From positions 1 to 6,812 of the forward strand of contig CAKTKF010000059.1 in assembly GCA_934569215.1 (NCBI GenBank): a stretch of 6,812 nucleotides of DNA. The letters are read 5' to 3'. The notes below the pieces were generated by a model, which was not told where the DNA came from, did not search any database, and was given only the letters and a program-made list of their open reading frames with translations. Origin of the DNA: an uncultured Oscillospiraceae bacterium (lineage in GTDB: Bacteria > Bacillota > Clostridia > Oscillospirales > Oscillospiraceae). The translations under genes and the position numbers were made by a program. This document shows, piece after piece, positions 1 to 6,377 of this stretch (position 1 is the stretch's first letter; every line of letters begins with the position of its first letter).

Positions 1-21
1 ATTTGAAAGAGGTGAAGAAAC

Positions 22-1344
22 ATGGCGTTTTCTTTTTTCGGCGGGGTACATCCCAAAGAAAATAAGTGGTATGCCTGCGACAAGGAGACTCAGGTTTTCC
101 CTGAGCCGGATATCGTAGTGATCCCCATGTCCCAGCATATCGGCGCCCCCTGCAACCCCCTCGTGAAGAAGGGCGACCCGGTGACCGTGGGTCAGAAGAT
201 CGGCGATAACCAGGGACTGTGCGTGCCTGTCCACGCTTCCGTCTCCGGTACGGTCAAGGCTGTGGAAATGCGCGCCCACACCAGCGGCACCACCGTGATG
301 AGTGTGGTGATCGAGAATGACCACCTGGATACCCTGTGTGAGGATATCAAGCCCCGCACCCAGGAAGCGGTGGACGCCCTCAGCCCGGAGGAGCTGATCG
401 GCATTATCCGCGAGGGCGGCATCGTGGGCATGGGCGGCGCGACCTTCCCCACCCACGTCAAGCTCTCCGGCGGCATCGGCAAGGTGGACACCGTCATCAT
501 CAACGCGGGCGAGTGCGAGCCTTACATAACGGCTGACGACCGGCTGTGCCGGGAGCATCCCGCGGAGCTGATGAAGGGTCTGAAGATTATCATGAAGATC
601 TTCGGCCTGACCGAGGGTCACATTGCCATCGAGGACAACAAGCCCGAGGCCATTCAGGCGCTGAAGGAGCATCAGCTGGAGGGCGTCGTGCTGGACGTAC
701 TGCCTGCCAAGTACCCCCAGGGCGCTGAAAAGCAGCTGATCTACGCCGTCACCGGCCGGGAGGTTCCCTCCGGCGGTCTGCCCGCCGCGGTGGGCTGCGC
801 GGTGTTCAACGCCGCGACTACCCGCGCCATCCACGATGTGGTGTACGACGGTATGCCCCTCATCAAGCGGATCGTCACCGTGTCCGGCGACATCCTCATG
901 GAGCCGAAGAACCTGCTGGTTCCCATCGGCACCAGCTTCAACGACCTGATCGACGCCTGCGGCCATTCCGAGAATCCCTACAAGGTTCTCTCCGGCGGCC
1001 CCATGATGGGCGTGGCGCAGTACGACCTGAACGTCCCCACCATCAAGGGCGTCAACGCCGTTACCGTGCTGGGCAAGAAAAACAACTTCTTCGTGGACGA
1101 ACCCCATTGCCTGCGCTGCGGCAAGTGCATCGAGGTCTGCCCCATGCATCTGATGCCCGTTCTCATGTATCAGGCCACCCAGGACGGCGATGTGGACGGA
1201 ATGAAGTCCGTGAACCTGCTGGACTGCATCGAGTGCGGCTGCTGCGCTTACACCTGCCCCGCCAGCGTGCCGCTGGTGCTGGGCTTCCGTGCCGGCAAGC
1301 AGATGATCCGCAACGCTGCTGCCCGGGAAAAGGCCAAGGCTTAA
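22..1344 (+). CDS. rnfC: RnfC, NADH/FMN and Fe-S subunit of the Rnf ferredoxin:NAD+ oxidoreductase
   Basis: Peripheral cytoplasmic subunit of the Rnf complex. By family knowledge it binds FMN and NAD(H), and it is where electrons leave the complex to reduce NAD+. The 440-residue length is usual for clostridial RnfC. Seen in the sequence: an N-terminal barrel-sandwich-like region (about 5-100); a glycine-rich flavin/nucleotide loop GMGGATFP at 136-143 and the hallmark INAGECEPY ending at Tyr168, both as in the NuoF-like 51 kDa fold; a probable SLBB region around 285-340; and two [4Fe-4S] motifs with Cys363/366/369/373 and Cys402/405/408/412 (Cys407 is extra). There is no membrane segment. The start is supported by GAGGTG at 9-14, seven bases before ATG. 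It is the first rnf gene; only 21 bases upstream are visible, so its promoter cannot be judged. The stop TAA is part of the rnfD ribosome binding site. Confidence 0.97.
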   Translation: MAFSFFGGVHPKENKWYACDKETQVFPEPDIVVIPMSQHIGAPCNPLVKKGDPVTVGQKIGDNQGLCVPVHASVSGTVKAVEMRAHTSGTTVMSVVIENDHLDTLCEDIKPRTQEAVDALSPEELIGIIREGGIVGMGGATFPTHVKLSGGIGKVDTVIINAGECEPYITADDRLCREHPAELMKGLKIIMKIFGLTEGHIAIEDNKPEAIQALKEHQLEGVVLDVLPAKYPQGAEKQLIYAVTGREVPSGGLPAAVGCAVFNAATTRAIHDVVYDGMPLIKRIVTVSGDILMEPKNLLVPIGTSFNDLIDACGHSENPYKVLSGGPMMGVAQYDLNVPTIKGVNAVTVLGKKNNFFVDEPHCLRCGKCIEVCPMHLMPVLMYQATQDGDVDGMKSVNLLDCIECGCCAYTCPASVPLVLGFRAGKQMIRNAAAREKAKA

Positions 1345-1359
1345 GGAGGTGGAGATCAA

Positions 1360-2358
1360 ATGGCACAGATGAAATACTTTTATGAGCTGACGATTTCCAG
1401 CTCGCCCCATGCCCATTCCCCCGTCACCACCCAGACCATCATGCGGGACGTGCTGATCGCCCTGATCCCCGCAATGCTGGGTTCCGTTTACTTCTTCGGC
1501 TTCCGGTCGCTGCTGGTGACCCTGGTCAGCGCCGCCGCCTGCGTGTTCTTTGAGTGGGGCTTCTGCAAGATAAGGAAGCTGCACTGCAAGACCTATGACC
1601 TGTCCGCCGTCGTTACCGGCGTTCTGCTGGCCTTTGTCTGCCCCGTGACCATTCCCTACTGGACGATCATTCTGGGCGACTTTTTTGCAATTGTTCTGGT
1701 GAAGATGCTCTTCGGCGGCCTGGGCAAGAACATTGTCAACCCTGCTCTCGCCGGACGTGCCTTTATGTTCAGCTGGCCGGTGCTTATGAGCAACTGGGTC
1801 AAGGTCGGCTTTGACAATGCCGCCGGGCTGCTGTCCACCGCCGACGCCGTCACGGCTGCGACTCCCATGTCCGCCATGCACCAGGGCGCGCTGCCGGAGG
1901 AATCCATCCTGGACATGTTCCTGGGCAACATCGGCGGCTGCATCGGCGAGACCTCCGCGCTGCTGCTGATCATCGGCTTTATTTACCTACTGTACCGCAA
2001 GGTCATCACCGCCCGGATCCCCCTGGCCTACATCGGCACCATGGCGATTCTGGCCTTCCTGTTCCCCCAGGGCAATGACCGCATTGCCTGGATGGCCGCC
2101 CAGGTGTTCGGCGGCGGATTGATGCTGGGCGCCATCTTCATGGCCACCGACTACGTGACTTCCCCGCTGACCAAGCTGGGGCAGATCGTCTACGGCATCG
2201 GCTGCGGCATCATCACCATTCTGATCCGCTACTTCGGCGGCTACAGCGAGGGCGTGACCTATGCCATCCTGTGCATGAACGCCTGCGCGGTGCTGCTGGA
2301 TAAGGTCGGCCGTCCCGTGAAGTTCGGCGCACCCAAGAAGGAGGCGGCAAAGAAATGA
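1360..2358 (+). CDS. rnfD: RnfD, membrane subunit with covalent FMN
   Basis: Integral membrane subunit of Rnf, homologous to NqrB, thought to take part in ion translocation. The 332 residues hold many hydrophobic segments (roughly 30-48, 50-70, 78-118, 190-212, 217-235, 240-262, 268-287, 292-312). The family carries FMN bound to a threonine by a phosphoester bond; the matching site here is D162-AVTAAT with Thr168 as the likely flavin carrier, followed by Pro-Met. The attachment is normally made by the flavin transferase ApbE, which is not in the window. ATG at 1360 is preferred over ATG at 1369 because AAGGAGG at 1343-1349 is well spaced from it. The C-terminus is a charged tail, KKEAAKK, whose codons also form the rnfG ribosome binding site; the stop overlaps the rnfG start as ATGA. 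Confidence 0.97.
   Translation: MAQMKYFYELTISSSPHAHSPVTTQTIMRDVLIALIPAMLGSVYFFGFRSLLVTLVSAAACVFFEWGFCKIRKLHCKTYDLSAVVTGVLLAFVCPVTIPYWTIILGDFFAIVLVKMLFGGLGKNIVNPALAGRAFMFSWPVLMSNWVKVGFDNAAGLLSTADAVTAATPMSAMHQGALPEESILDMFLGNIGGCIGETSALLLIIGFIYLLYRKVITARIPLAYIGTMAILAFLFPQGNDRIAWMAAQVFGGGLMLGAIFMATDYVTSPLTKLGQIVYGIGCGIITILIRYFGGYSEGVTYAILCMNACAVLLDKVGRPVKFGAPKKEAAKK
2335..2354 (+). promoter_or_regulatory. rnfG ribosome binding site embedded in the rnfD C-terminal codons
   Basis: AAGAAGGAGGCGGC (2335-2348) contains a full AAGGAGG ten bases before the rnfG ATG. Read in the rnfD frame it encodes KKEAA. The same 14 bases recur before rnfA. The ATGA overlap implies that ribosomes ending rnfD restart on rnfG. 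Confidence 0.85.
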
Positions 2359-2903
2359 AAACCGAATCCACCGTGAAATATGTTCTTCGCATTGCGCTGA
2401 CCCTGCTTGCCATCACCGCCGTGGTGGCCGTGATCCTCGCCGCGGTCAACTCCGTTACCGCGCCCCGCATCGCGGCGCAGAACGAGCAGAAGACCCAGGC
2501 CGCCATTGAGGCCGTGCTTCCCGGCGGCGGTCAGGAAGTGACCTTCACCGACGACACCGGCCTGGTCACCGCCGCCTATAAGGGCGATAATGGCTGCGCC
2601 GTTCAGGTGACCCCCGCCGGCTTTAACGGCGCCGTCACCATGATGGTCGGCGTGGACAATGACGGCAAGGTCACCGGCATTTCCATCATCTCCCACTCGG
2701 AGACCGCCGGCCTGGGCGCTACCGCCGCCGCCGACACGGACGCGGGCAGAGCCTTCCGCGACCAGTTCGCCGGCATGAGCGGCACCGTGTCCGTTTCCAA
2801 GGACGGCGGTGAAGTGGATGCCCTTACCGGCGCCACCATCACGTCCCGCGCAGTCTGCACCGGCGTCAACGCCGCGCTGGCCTGCGCCGCCAATCTGGGT
2901 TAA
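2355..2903 (+). CDS. rnfG: RnfG, membrane-anchored extracytoplasmic flavoprotein subunit
   Basis: Single-span membrane subunit with an FMN-binding domain outside the cytoplasmic membrane; it is a relative of NqrC. The 182 residues start with a short basic end, then one hydrophobic helix (about 9-33), then a soluble domain. The family signature HSETAGLGA begins at His114; many relatives have Pro where Ala118 stands. The covalent flavin site is DALTGAT at 155-161, so Thr161 is the expected FMN-linked residue, directly followed by ITSRAV as is common in the family. The start codon overlaps the rnfD stop (ATGA at 2355-2358) and is served by AAGGAGG at 2338-2344 inside rnfD, which implies translational coupling. 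The soluble domain is poor in aromatic residues and rich in Ala, Gly, Thr and Val, but its length and motifs look intact. Confidence 0.95.
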   Translation: MKTESTVKYVLRIALTLLAITAVVAVILAAVNSVTAPRIAAQNEQKTQAAIEAVLPGGGQEVTFTDDTGLVTAAYKGDNGCAVQVTPAGFNGAVTMMVGVDNDGKVTGISIISHSETAGLGATAAADTDAGRAFRDQFAGMSGTVSVSKDGGEVDALTGATITSRAVCTGVNAALACAANLG

Positions 2904-2915
2904 GGAGGCTGCGTC

Positions 2916-3560
2916 ATGGATTTCAAAAAGCAATTTAAGGAAGGCCTGCTGACCAAGAACCCGGTTCTGGTGCAGCTGCTGGGCATGTGTTCCACCCTGG
3001 CCATCACCACCAGCCTGTTCAACGGCATCGGCATGGGTCTGGCGGTCACCGTCATTCTCATCTGCTCCAACGTTCTGATCTCCGCCCTGCGGAAGGTCAT
3101 TCCCAACCAGATCCGCATTGCGGCCTACATCACCATCGTGGCGGGCTTCGTCACCGTGGTCGATCTGTCCATCCAGGCATTTCTGCCCGCCCTGTCCCAG
3201 AGCCTGGGCGTGTTCATCCCGCTGATCGTTGTCAACTGTATCGTCCTTGGCCGGGCGGAGGCCTTCGCCTCCAAGAACGGCGTCCTGGCCTCCGCCGTGG
3301 ACGGCCTGTGCCAGGGCATCGGCTACACCCTGGCGCTGATCACCGTCTGCGTCATCCGGGAGCTGCTGGGCAGCGGCACCTTCGGCGGCGGCATCCTCAA
3401 CGGCGGCGAGGGCATCCGCATCATCCCCGCTCCGTATCCCGCCATGCAGATGGTCATGCCTGTGGGCGGCTTCCTGGTGCTGGGCTGTGTCATTGCCGCG
3501 TCCCAGTGGCTTGTCAAGCATCTGGAAATGAAGAATAAGAAGAAGGAGGCGGCGAAATAA
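2916..3560 (+). CDS. rnfE: RnfE, membrane subunit (RnfA homologue)
   Basis: Integral membrane subunit, 214 residues, with about six hydrophobic segments (near 17-35, 37-60, 68-90, 98-120, 125-153 and 175-198). RnfE and RnfA are homologues packed in opposite orientation; published Rnf/Nqr structures place an iron-sulfur cluster in the membrane between them, held by conserved cysteines. The matching residues here are Cys25 (in LLGMCSTLA) and Cys108 (in VVNCIVLG). Start: TAAGGAGG at 2901-2908, which includes the rnfG stop codon, lies seven bases before ATG. The C-terminal tail is lysine-rich and ends KKEAAK, nearly the same as the RnfD tail, and its codons form the ribosome binding site for rnfA. 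The stop and the rnfA start overlap by one base (TAATG). RnfE versus RnfA is decided by sequence style and by gene order. Confidence 0.95.
   Translation: MDFKKQFKEGLLTKNPVLVQLLGMCSTLAITTSLFNGIGMGLAVTVILICSNVLISALRKVIPNQIRIAAYITIVAGFVTVVDLSIQAFLPALSQSLGVFIPLIVVNCIVLGRAEAFASKNGVLASAVDGLCQGIGYTLALITVCVIRELLGSGTFGGGILNGGEGIRIIPAPYPAMQMVMPVGGFLVLGCVIAASQWLVKHLEMKNKKKEAAK
3540..3559 (+). promoter_or_regulatory. rnfA ribosome binding site embedded in the rnfE C-terminal codons
   Basis: The identical 14-mer AAGAAGGAGGCGGC (3540-3553), again encoding KKEAA, this time in the rnfE frame, places AAGGAGG ten bases before the rnfA ATG. The junction is TAATG. Spacing and sequence match the rnfD-rnfG junction, giving a repeated coupling module. 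Confidence 0.85.
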
Positions 3561-4138
3561 TGCAAGCGATTCTCGGGATTATTCTCAGCGCCATTCTCAG
3601 TGAGAACTTCATTCTGGTCAAGTTCTACGGCATCTGCCCCTTCATGGGCGTGTCCAAGAAGATCGACACCGCTGTGGGCATGGGCGTGGCCGTTACCTTC
3701 GTTATGGCGATTGCCTCCGCCGCATGCTATGCGGTCAACGTGCTGCTGGTGAAGCTGGGATTGGATTACATGCAGACCGTCGCCTTCATTCTGGTCATCG
3801 CCGCCATCGTGCAGGTGGTGGAGATGTTCCTGAAGAAGAGCGTTCCCGCTCTGTACAAGGCGCTGGGCGTGTACCTGCCCCTGATCACCACCAACTGCGC
3901 CGTTCTGGGCGTGGTGCTGGTCAACGTGCAGAAGGGCTACAACTTCCTGCTCAGCGTGGTCAACGGCGCTGCCGGTGGCCTGGGCTTTACCGTGGCCATC
4001 GTGCTGTTCGCTTCCGTCCGGGAGCGGGTGAACCGCGCCGACTGCCCCGCATGCTTCAAGGGCTTCCCCATTGCGCTGATTTCCGCCGGACTGCTGGCGC
4101 TTGCCTTCATGGGCTTCTCCGGCCTGAAGGTTTTCTAA
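3560..4138 (+). CDS. rnfA: RnfA, membrane subunit (RnfE homologue)
   Basis: Integral membrane subunit of 192 residues, the usual length for RnfA, with about six hydrophobic segments (near 3-27, 37-60, 70-90, 100-123, 128-150 and 168-190). Family hallmarks are clear: SENFILVKFYGICPFMG near the N-terminus with Cys26, and ITTNCAVLGV with Cys113. These two cysteines are the expected partners of RnfE Cys25 and Cys108 in the membrane iron-sulfur site that carries electrons across the membrane. AAGGAGG at 3543-3549, inside rnfE, is ten bases before ATG, and the TAATG overlap with rnfE suggests coupled translation and balanced amounts of the two partners. The TAA stop forms the beginning of the rnfB ribosome binding site. 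Confidence 0.96.
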   Translation: MQAILGIILSAILSENFILVKFYGICPFMGVSKKIDTAVGMGVAVTFVMAIASAACYAVNVLLVKLGLDYMQTVAFILVIAAIVQVVEMFLKKSVPALYKALGVYLPLITTNCAVLGVVLVNVQKGYNFLLSVVNGAAGGLGFTVAIVLFASVRERVNRADCPACFKGFPIALISAGLLALAFMGFSGLKVF

Positions 4139-4151
4139 GGAGGGCGAAGAT

Positions 4152-5009
4152 ATGGAAATTGTGATTGCGATTGCGATTCTCGGCGGTCTGGGACTGGTGT
4201 TCGGCCTGGTGCTGGCCGCTGCGTCCAAGATTTTCTATGTGGAAACGGACCCCCGGCTGGATCAGCTGAACGAGTGTCTCCCCGGCGCCAACTGCGGCGG
4301 CTGCGGCTATGCCGGCTGCGGCGCTTACGCCGAAGCCGTTCTCAAGGGCGAAGCGCCCATCGGAAAGTGCGCCTCCGGCGGCAACGAAGCGGCGCAGGCC
4401 ATGGCGGCCATCATGGGCGTCAAGGCGGAAGCCGTCACCCGCAAGGTTGCGCTGGTGTGCTGCTCCGGCGAGAAGATCTACGACGCGGACGGCAACCTGA
4501 CCAAGGGCGCGAAGATCAAGGGCAACTACGAGGGACTCAAGGACTGCCTGGCCGCTTCCAAGATCGGCGGCAACGGCCCCGTGTCCTGCAAGTTCGGCTG
4601 CCTGGGCTACGGTACTTGCGTCAAGGCCTGCAAATACGGCGCCATGAAGGTCATCAACGGCGTTGCCCATGTGGACGAAGATCTGTGCGTCGGCTGCATG
4701 GCCTGTGCCAACGTATGCCCTCGTCATCTGATCGTCCCCGTGGAGCCTGACCGGAACGTGGTCATTGCCTGCGCGTCTCTGGCCAAGGGCGCTGTCACCA
4801 CCCGCGGCTGCACCGTGGGCTGCATCGGCTGCGGCCTGTGCAAGAAGATCTGCCCCAAGGACGCCATCACCGTGGAGAAGAACCTGGCGCACATCGATTA
4901 CACCAAGTGCGACAACTGCGGCCTGTGTGCCACGGTCTGCCCCAAGAAGCTCATTAAGGATTCCAACGTGGAAAACCTTGGCGAGCCGAAGCCTGTTGTT
5001 CAGGCGTAA
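4152..5009 (+). CDS. rnfB: RnfB, multi-cluster ferredoxin-accepting subunit
   Basis: Membrane-anchored iron-sulfur protein that takes electrons from reduced ferredoxin. The 285 residues begin with one hydrophobic helix (about 2-26), then the Fe-S domain with Cys48, 51, 56 and 73 in the pattern C-x2-C-x4-C-x16-C (PF04060-like). Further on are four ferredoxin-type cysteine groups: Cys146/150/156/160, Cys179/182/185/189, Cys224/227/230/234 (with Cys220 just before), and Cys253/256/259/263. Other conserved-looking cysteines are Cys42, the pair Cys103-104 and Cys132. This gives at least five predicted [4Fe-4S] clusters, as expected of clostridial RnfB. ATG at 4152 is eight bases after TAAGGAGG (4136-4143), which contains the rnfA stop. 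It is the last gene of the operon and is followed by a strong hairpin. Confidence 0.97.
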   Translation: MEIVIAIAILGGLGLVFGLVLAAASKIFYVETDPRLDQLNECLPGANCGGCGYAGCGAYAEAVLKGEAPIGKCASGGNEAAQAMAAIMGVKAEAVTRKVALVCCSGEKIYDADGNLTKGAKIKGNYEGLKDCLAASKIGGNGPVSCKFGCLGYGTCVKACKYGAMKVINGVAHVDEDLCVGCMACANVCPRHLIVPVEPDRNVVIACASLAKGAVTTRGCTVGCIGCGLCKKICPKDAITVEKNLAHIDYTKCDNCGLCATVCPKKLIKDSNVENLGEPKPVVQA

Positions 5010-5012
5010 CCC

Positions 5013-5059
5013 TCAAAAAATTGTGTGGCAGACTCCGCAGGGGTCTGCCACAAGCTTTT
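5013..5059 (+). terminator. Probable terminator of the rnf operon
   Basis: Four bases after the rnfB stop, a 13-bp stem forms between TGTGGCAGACTCC (5024-5036) and GGGGTCTGCCACA (5040-5052), with a three-base GCA loop and a single G-T wobble pair. A short T run (TTTT, 5056-5059) follows after three bases. Six A residues (5015-5020) stand before the stem, so it could also act on the opposite strand. The + strand T run is short, so efficiency is uncertain. Confidence 0.75.
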
Positions 5060-5165
5060 CGGAAACGCTCTGGGTGCTGCCTTGCAGTGCAGCTGAGCCG
5101 TGGGGACGGTGACGTCTGCGGCAGGCCGGTACCGGATTCTCTGAATGGCCGGGCGTGTTCGGGAA

Positions 5166-5171
5166 TATAAT
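5166..5171 (+). promoter_or_regulatory. Perfect TATAAT -10-like hexamer, -35 not found
   Basis: TATAAT at 5166-5171 is a consensus -10 in an otherwise GC-rich stretch. No convincing TTGACA-like element lies 16-18 bases upstream, and there is no TG extension. If used, it would give a leader of about 200 bases for degV that includes all the hairpins in the gap. Confidence 0.35.
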
Positions 5172-5182
5172 AGAACTGGCCG

Positions 5183-5219
5183 TTTTGGGGGAATACAGCC
5201 CTTATTTTCTGCCCCAAAG
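5183..5219. repeat. Hairpin with a TTTGGGG/CCCCAAA stem
   Basis: TTTGGGG (5184-5190) pairs with CCCCAAA (5212-5218). The stem continues inward with CAG (5196-5198) against CTG (5209-5211) after a five-base bulge on the left side. No T run follows, so it is not a terminator on the + strand. It may be part of a structured degV leader. Confidence 0.45.
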
Positions 5220-5226
5220 TGCGTTT

Positions 5227-5263
5227 CTACCGCCGGTAGAGTAGGGTATTCTACTGTAGGTAG
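5227..5263. repeat. Cluster of CTAC/GTAG inverted repeats, possible operator or RNA leader
   Basis: Within 37 bases there are three overlapping dyads: CTACC-gcc-GGTAG (5227-5239), AGTAG-ggtatt-CTACT (5240-5255), and CTAC-T-GTAG (5251-5259), ending in a further GTAG (5260-5263). The outer arms TTTCTACC (5224-5231) and GGTAGGAAA (5259-5267) can also pair with one bulge, giving an alternative larger fold. Competing pairings fit either a multi-site repressor operator or a switching RNA leader. No regulator family was matched. Confidence 0.5.
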
Positions 5264-5309
5264 GAAAGATACGGCCGTTTTCTTCCCGGGGGGCGTGGCG
5301 TTTTCCTGG

Positions 5310-5332
5310 GAATATGTGTTACAATCAAGCTA
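5310..5332 (+). promoter_or_regulatory. Likely degV promoter, extended -10 type
   Basis: TGTTACAAT holds an extended -10 (TG, one base, then TACAAT at 5320-5325). No good -35 lies at 16-18 bases, which is typical when the TG extension is present. Transcription would start near 5332, leaving about a 49-base leader before the degV ATG. Confidence 0.5.
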
Positions 5333-5365
5333 AGATTCGGACGATACCGTTTCCCTATCATTTTC

Positions 5366-5380
5366 AGGAGTGTGAACCTC
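5366..5380 (+). promoter_or_regulatory. degV ribosome binding site that decides the start codon
   Basis: AGGAG at 5366-5370 is ten bases before ATG 5381 but only one base before the in-frame GTG at 5372. The spacing favours ATG 5381, which trims three residues from the longest open frame. Confidence 0.7.
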
Positions 5381-6244
5381 ATGCCTAACTACAATATTGT
5401 GACCGATTCCTGCTGCGACATGCGGCCGGAAACGTATGAGCAGCTGAATTTGACCGTCGTTCCTCTGAGCATGGAATTCCGCGGCCAGGTTCGCGAGGAT
5501 AAAAGTGACGACAGCATCAAGGAAGTTTACGCAGCCCTCCGCGCCGGTGAGAGCGCCCAGACCGCTGCTGTCAACCCCGATCGCTGGCTGAACGCCATGG
5601 AACCCCACCTGGCAGAGGGCAGAGACGTGCTGGTGATGGCCTTTTCTTCCGGCCTGTCCACCACCTACCAGTCCGCCGTCATCGCGGCGGAGGAGCTGCG
5701 GGAGAAATACCCGGAGCGGACGATTTACGTAGTTGACACCCTGTGTGCCTCCCGCGGTGAGGGACTGCTGGTGTGGTACGCCTGTAAAAAGCGGGACGAG
5801 GGCATGACCCTGGACGAGCTGCACACCTGGGTGGAGGACACGAAGCTCCATCTGTGCCACTGGTTTACCGTGGACGATCTGATGTATCTGAAGCGGGGTG
5901 GCCGTATCAGCGCCGCGACTGCCATTGTGGGAACCATGCTGAAGGTCAAGCCTGTGCTTCACGTGGACAATGAGGGACATCTGATCAACATGTTCAAGGT
6001 GCGCGGCCGCAAGGCGTCTCTGGAGGCCATCGCCGACAAGCTGGGCGAGCTGGGCGGAAATTACGACAACAGCACGGTGTTCATCTGCCACGGCGACTGC
6101 ATTGAGGACGCGAAGTATGTTGAGAACATTCTGAAGACCAAGTACGGCGTCAAGGAAGTGCTGATCAACTACACCGGCGCAGTCATAGGCTCCCACTCCG
6201 GCCCGGGTACCCTGGCGGTATTCTTCCTGGGCGATCACCGGTAA
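5381..6244 (+). CDS. DegV/FakB-family fatty acid-binding protein
   Basis: Cytoplasmic protein of 287 residues, the usual length for the DegV family. Family members bind a single fatty acid; those called FakB present it to the kinase FakA, which makes acyl phosphate for phospholipid synthesis. Seen here: the N-terminal TDS at 8-10 after a short beta strand; the SSGLSTTYQSA segment with Ser89/Ser90 and Ser93, which lines the lipid head-group pocket in relatives; KRGGRIS at 171-177; and GSHSGPGTLAVFF near the C-terminus, with His272 as the likely carboxylate-binding histidine. The first-domain motif often written TSQPS reads SAQTAAVNP here, a diverged form. No signal peptide or membrane span is seen. 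It has its own promoter-like site and terminator, so it is a single-gene unit. Whether it serves FakA cannot be told; no kinase gene is in the window. Confidence 0.92.
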   Translation: MPNYNIVTDSCCDMRPETYEQLNLTVVPLSMEFRGQVREDKSDDSIKEVYAALRAGESAQTAAVNPDRWLNAMEPHLAEGRDVLVMAFSSGLSTTYQSAVIAAEELREKYPERTIYVVDTLCASRGEGLLVWYACKKRDEGMTLDELHTWVEDTKLHLCHWFTVDDLMYLKRGGRISAATAIVGTMLKVKPVLHVDNEGHLINMFKVRGRKASLEAIADKLGELGGNYDNSTVFICHGDCIEDAKYVENILKTKYGVKEVLINYTGAVIGSHSGPGTLAVFFLGDHR

Positions 6245-6265
6245 CGGTAAACAATTTCATACGGT

Positions 6266-6312
6266 ACCCACCCCAGCTTCACAAGGGAAGCCGGGGTGGG
6301 TTTTTCTTTTTT
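6266..6312 (+). terminator. Intrinsic terminator of degV
   Basis: A 14-bp stem with one A-C mismatch forms between CCCACCCCAGCTTC (6267-6280) and GAAGCCGGGGTGGG (6287-6300), with a six-base loop. It is followed at once by TTTTTCTTTTTT (6301-6312). It lies 22 bases after the degV stop and is a strong rho-independent terminator. Confidence 0.93.
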
Positions 6313-6320
6313 ACTCAGGG

Positions 6321-6348
6321 TTGCACGATCATATGCCTGCTTTATATG
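6321..6348 (+). promoter_or_regulatory. Weak candidate promoter for the right-edge gene
   Basis: TTGCAC (6321-6326) and TATATG (6343-6348) are separated by 16 bases, in the only AT-rich stretch between the degV terminator and the next gene. Both hexamers are imperfect. The same bases also form a dyad, GTTGCA (6320-6325) with TGCAAC (6347-6352), so a structural role is an alternative. Confidence 0.3.
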
Positions 6349-6377
6349 CAACATTCGCTTCTTTTGCGGATAGGGTC

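Larger units (their letters stand above)
5010..5380. other. 371-base non-coding gap between rnfB and degV
   Basis: After the rnf terminator hairpin there is no credible gene. Open frames here lack ribosome binding sites and look random. The gap holds a 10-bp palindrome CCGGTACCGG (5126-5135), two promoter-like AT-rich sites (5166-5171, 5320-5325), the 9-mer GGCCGTTTT twice (5178-5186, 5273-5281), the octamer GGGAATAT twice (5161-5168, 5308-5315) plus GGGAATA at 5189-5195, a hairpin (5183-5219), and a cluster of CTAC/GTAG inverted repeats (5227-5263). The most likely role is the control region and leader of degV. No known riboswitch class was recognised. Confidence 0.7.

Noticed and set aside
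2259..3521. Long minus-strand open frame (420 codons) opposite rnfG and rnfE
   Set aside because: It lies across well-supported rnf genes, its protein is a low-complexity mix of Gly, Ala, His, Gln and Asp, and it has no credible ribosome binding site. It results from GC-rich third positions on the coding strand.
3323..4892. Two minus-strand open frames (301 and 261 codons) opposite rnfE, rnfA and rnfB
   Set aside because: Same low-complexity composition, overlapping genes with clear family motifs on the + strand.
5126..5135. Palindrome CCGGTACCGG as an operator or attachment site
   Set aside because: It is a perfect 10-bp palindrome, but such sites arise by chance in GC-rich DNA and there is no second copy or nearby regulator.
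5145..5333. Small + strand open frame of 62 codons in the rnfB-degV gap
   Set aside because: No ribosome binding site before its ATG, no recognisable motif, and it runs through the repeats and the likely degV promoter.
5010..5380. A known riboswitch or T-box in the degV leader
   Set aside because: No hallmark of a class I know was visible, such as a T-box bulge or cobalamin/TPP core motifs. Only generic hairpins could be supported.
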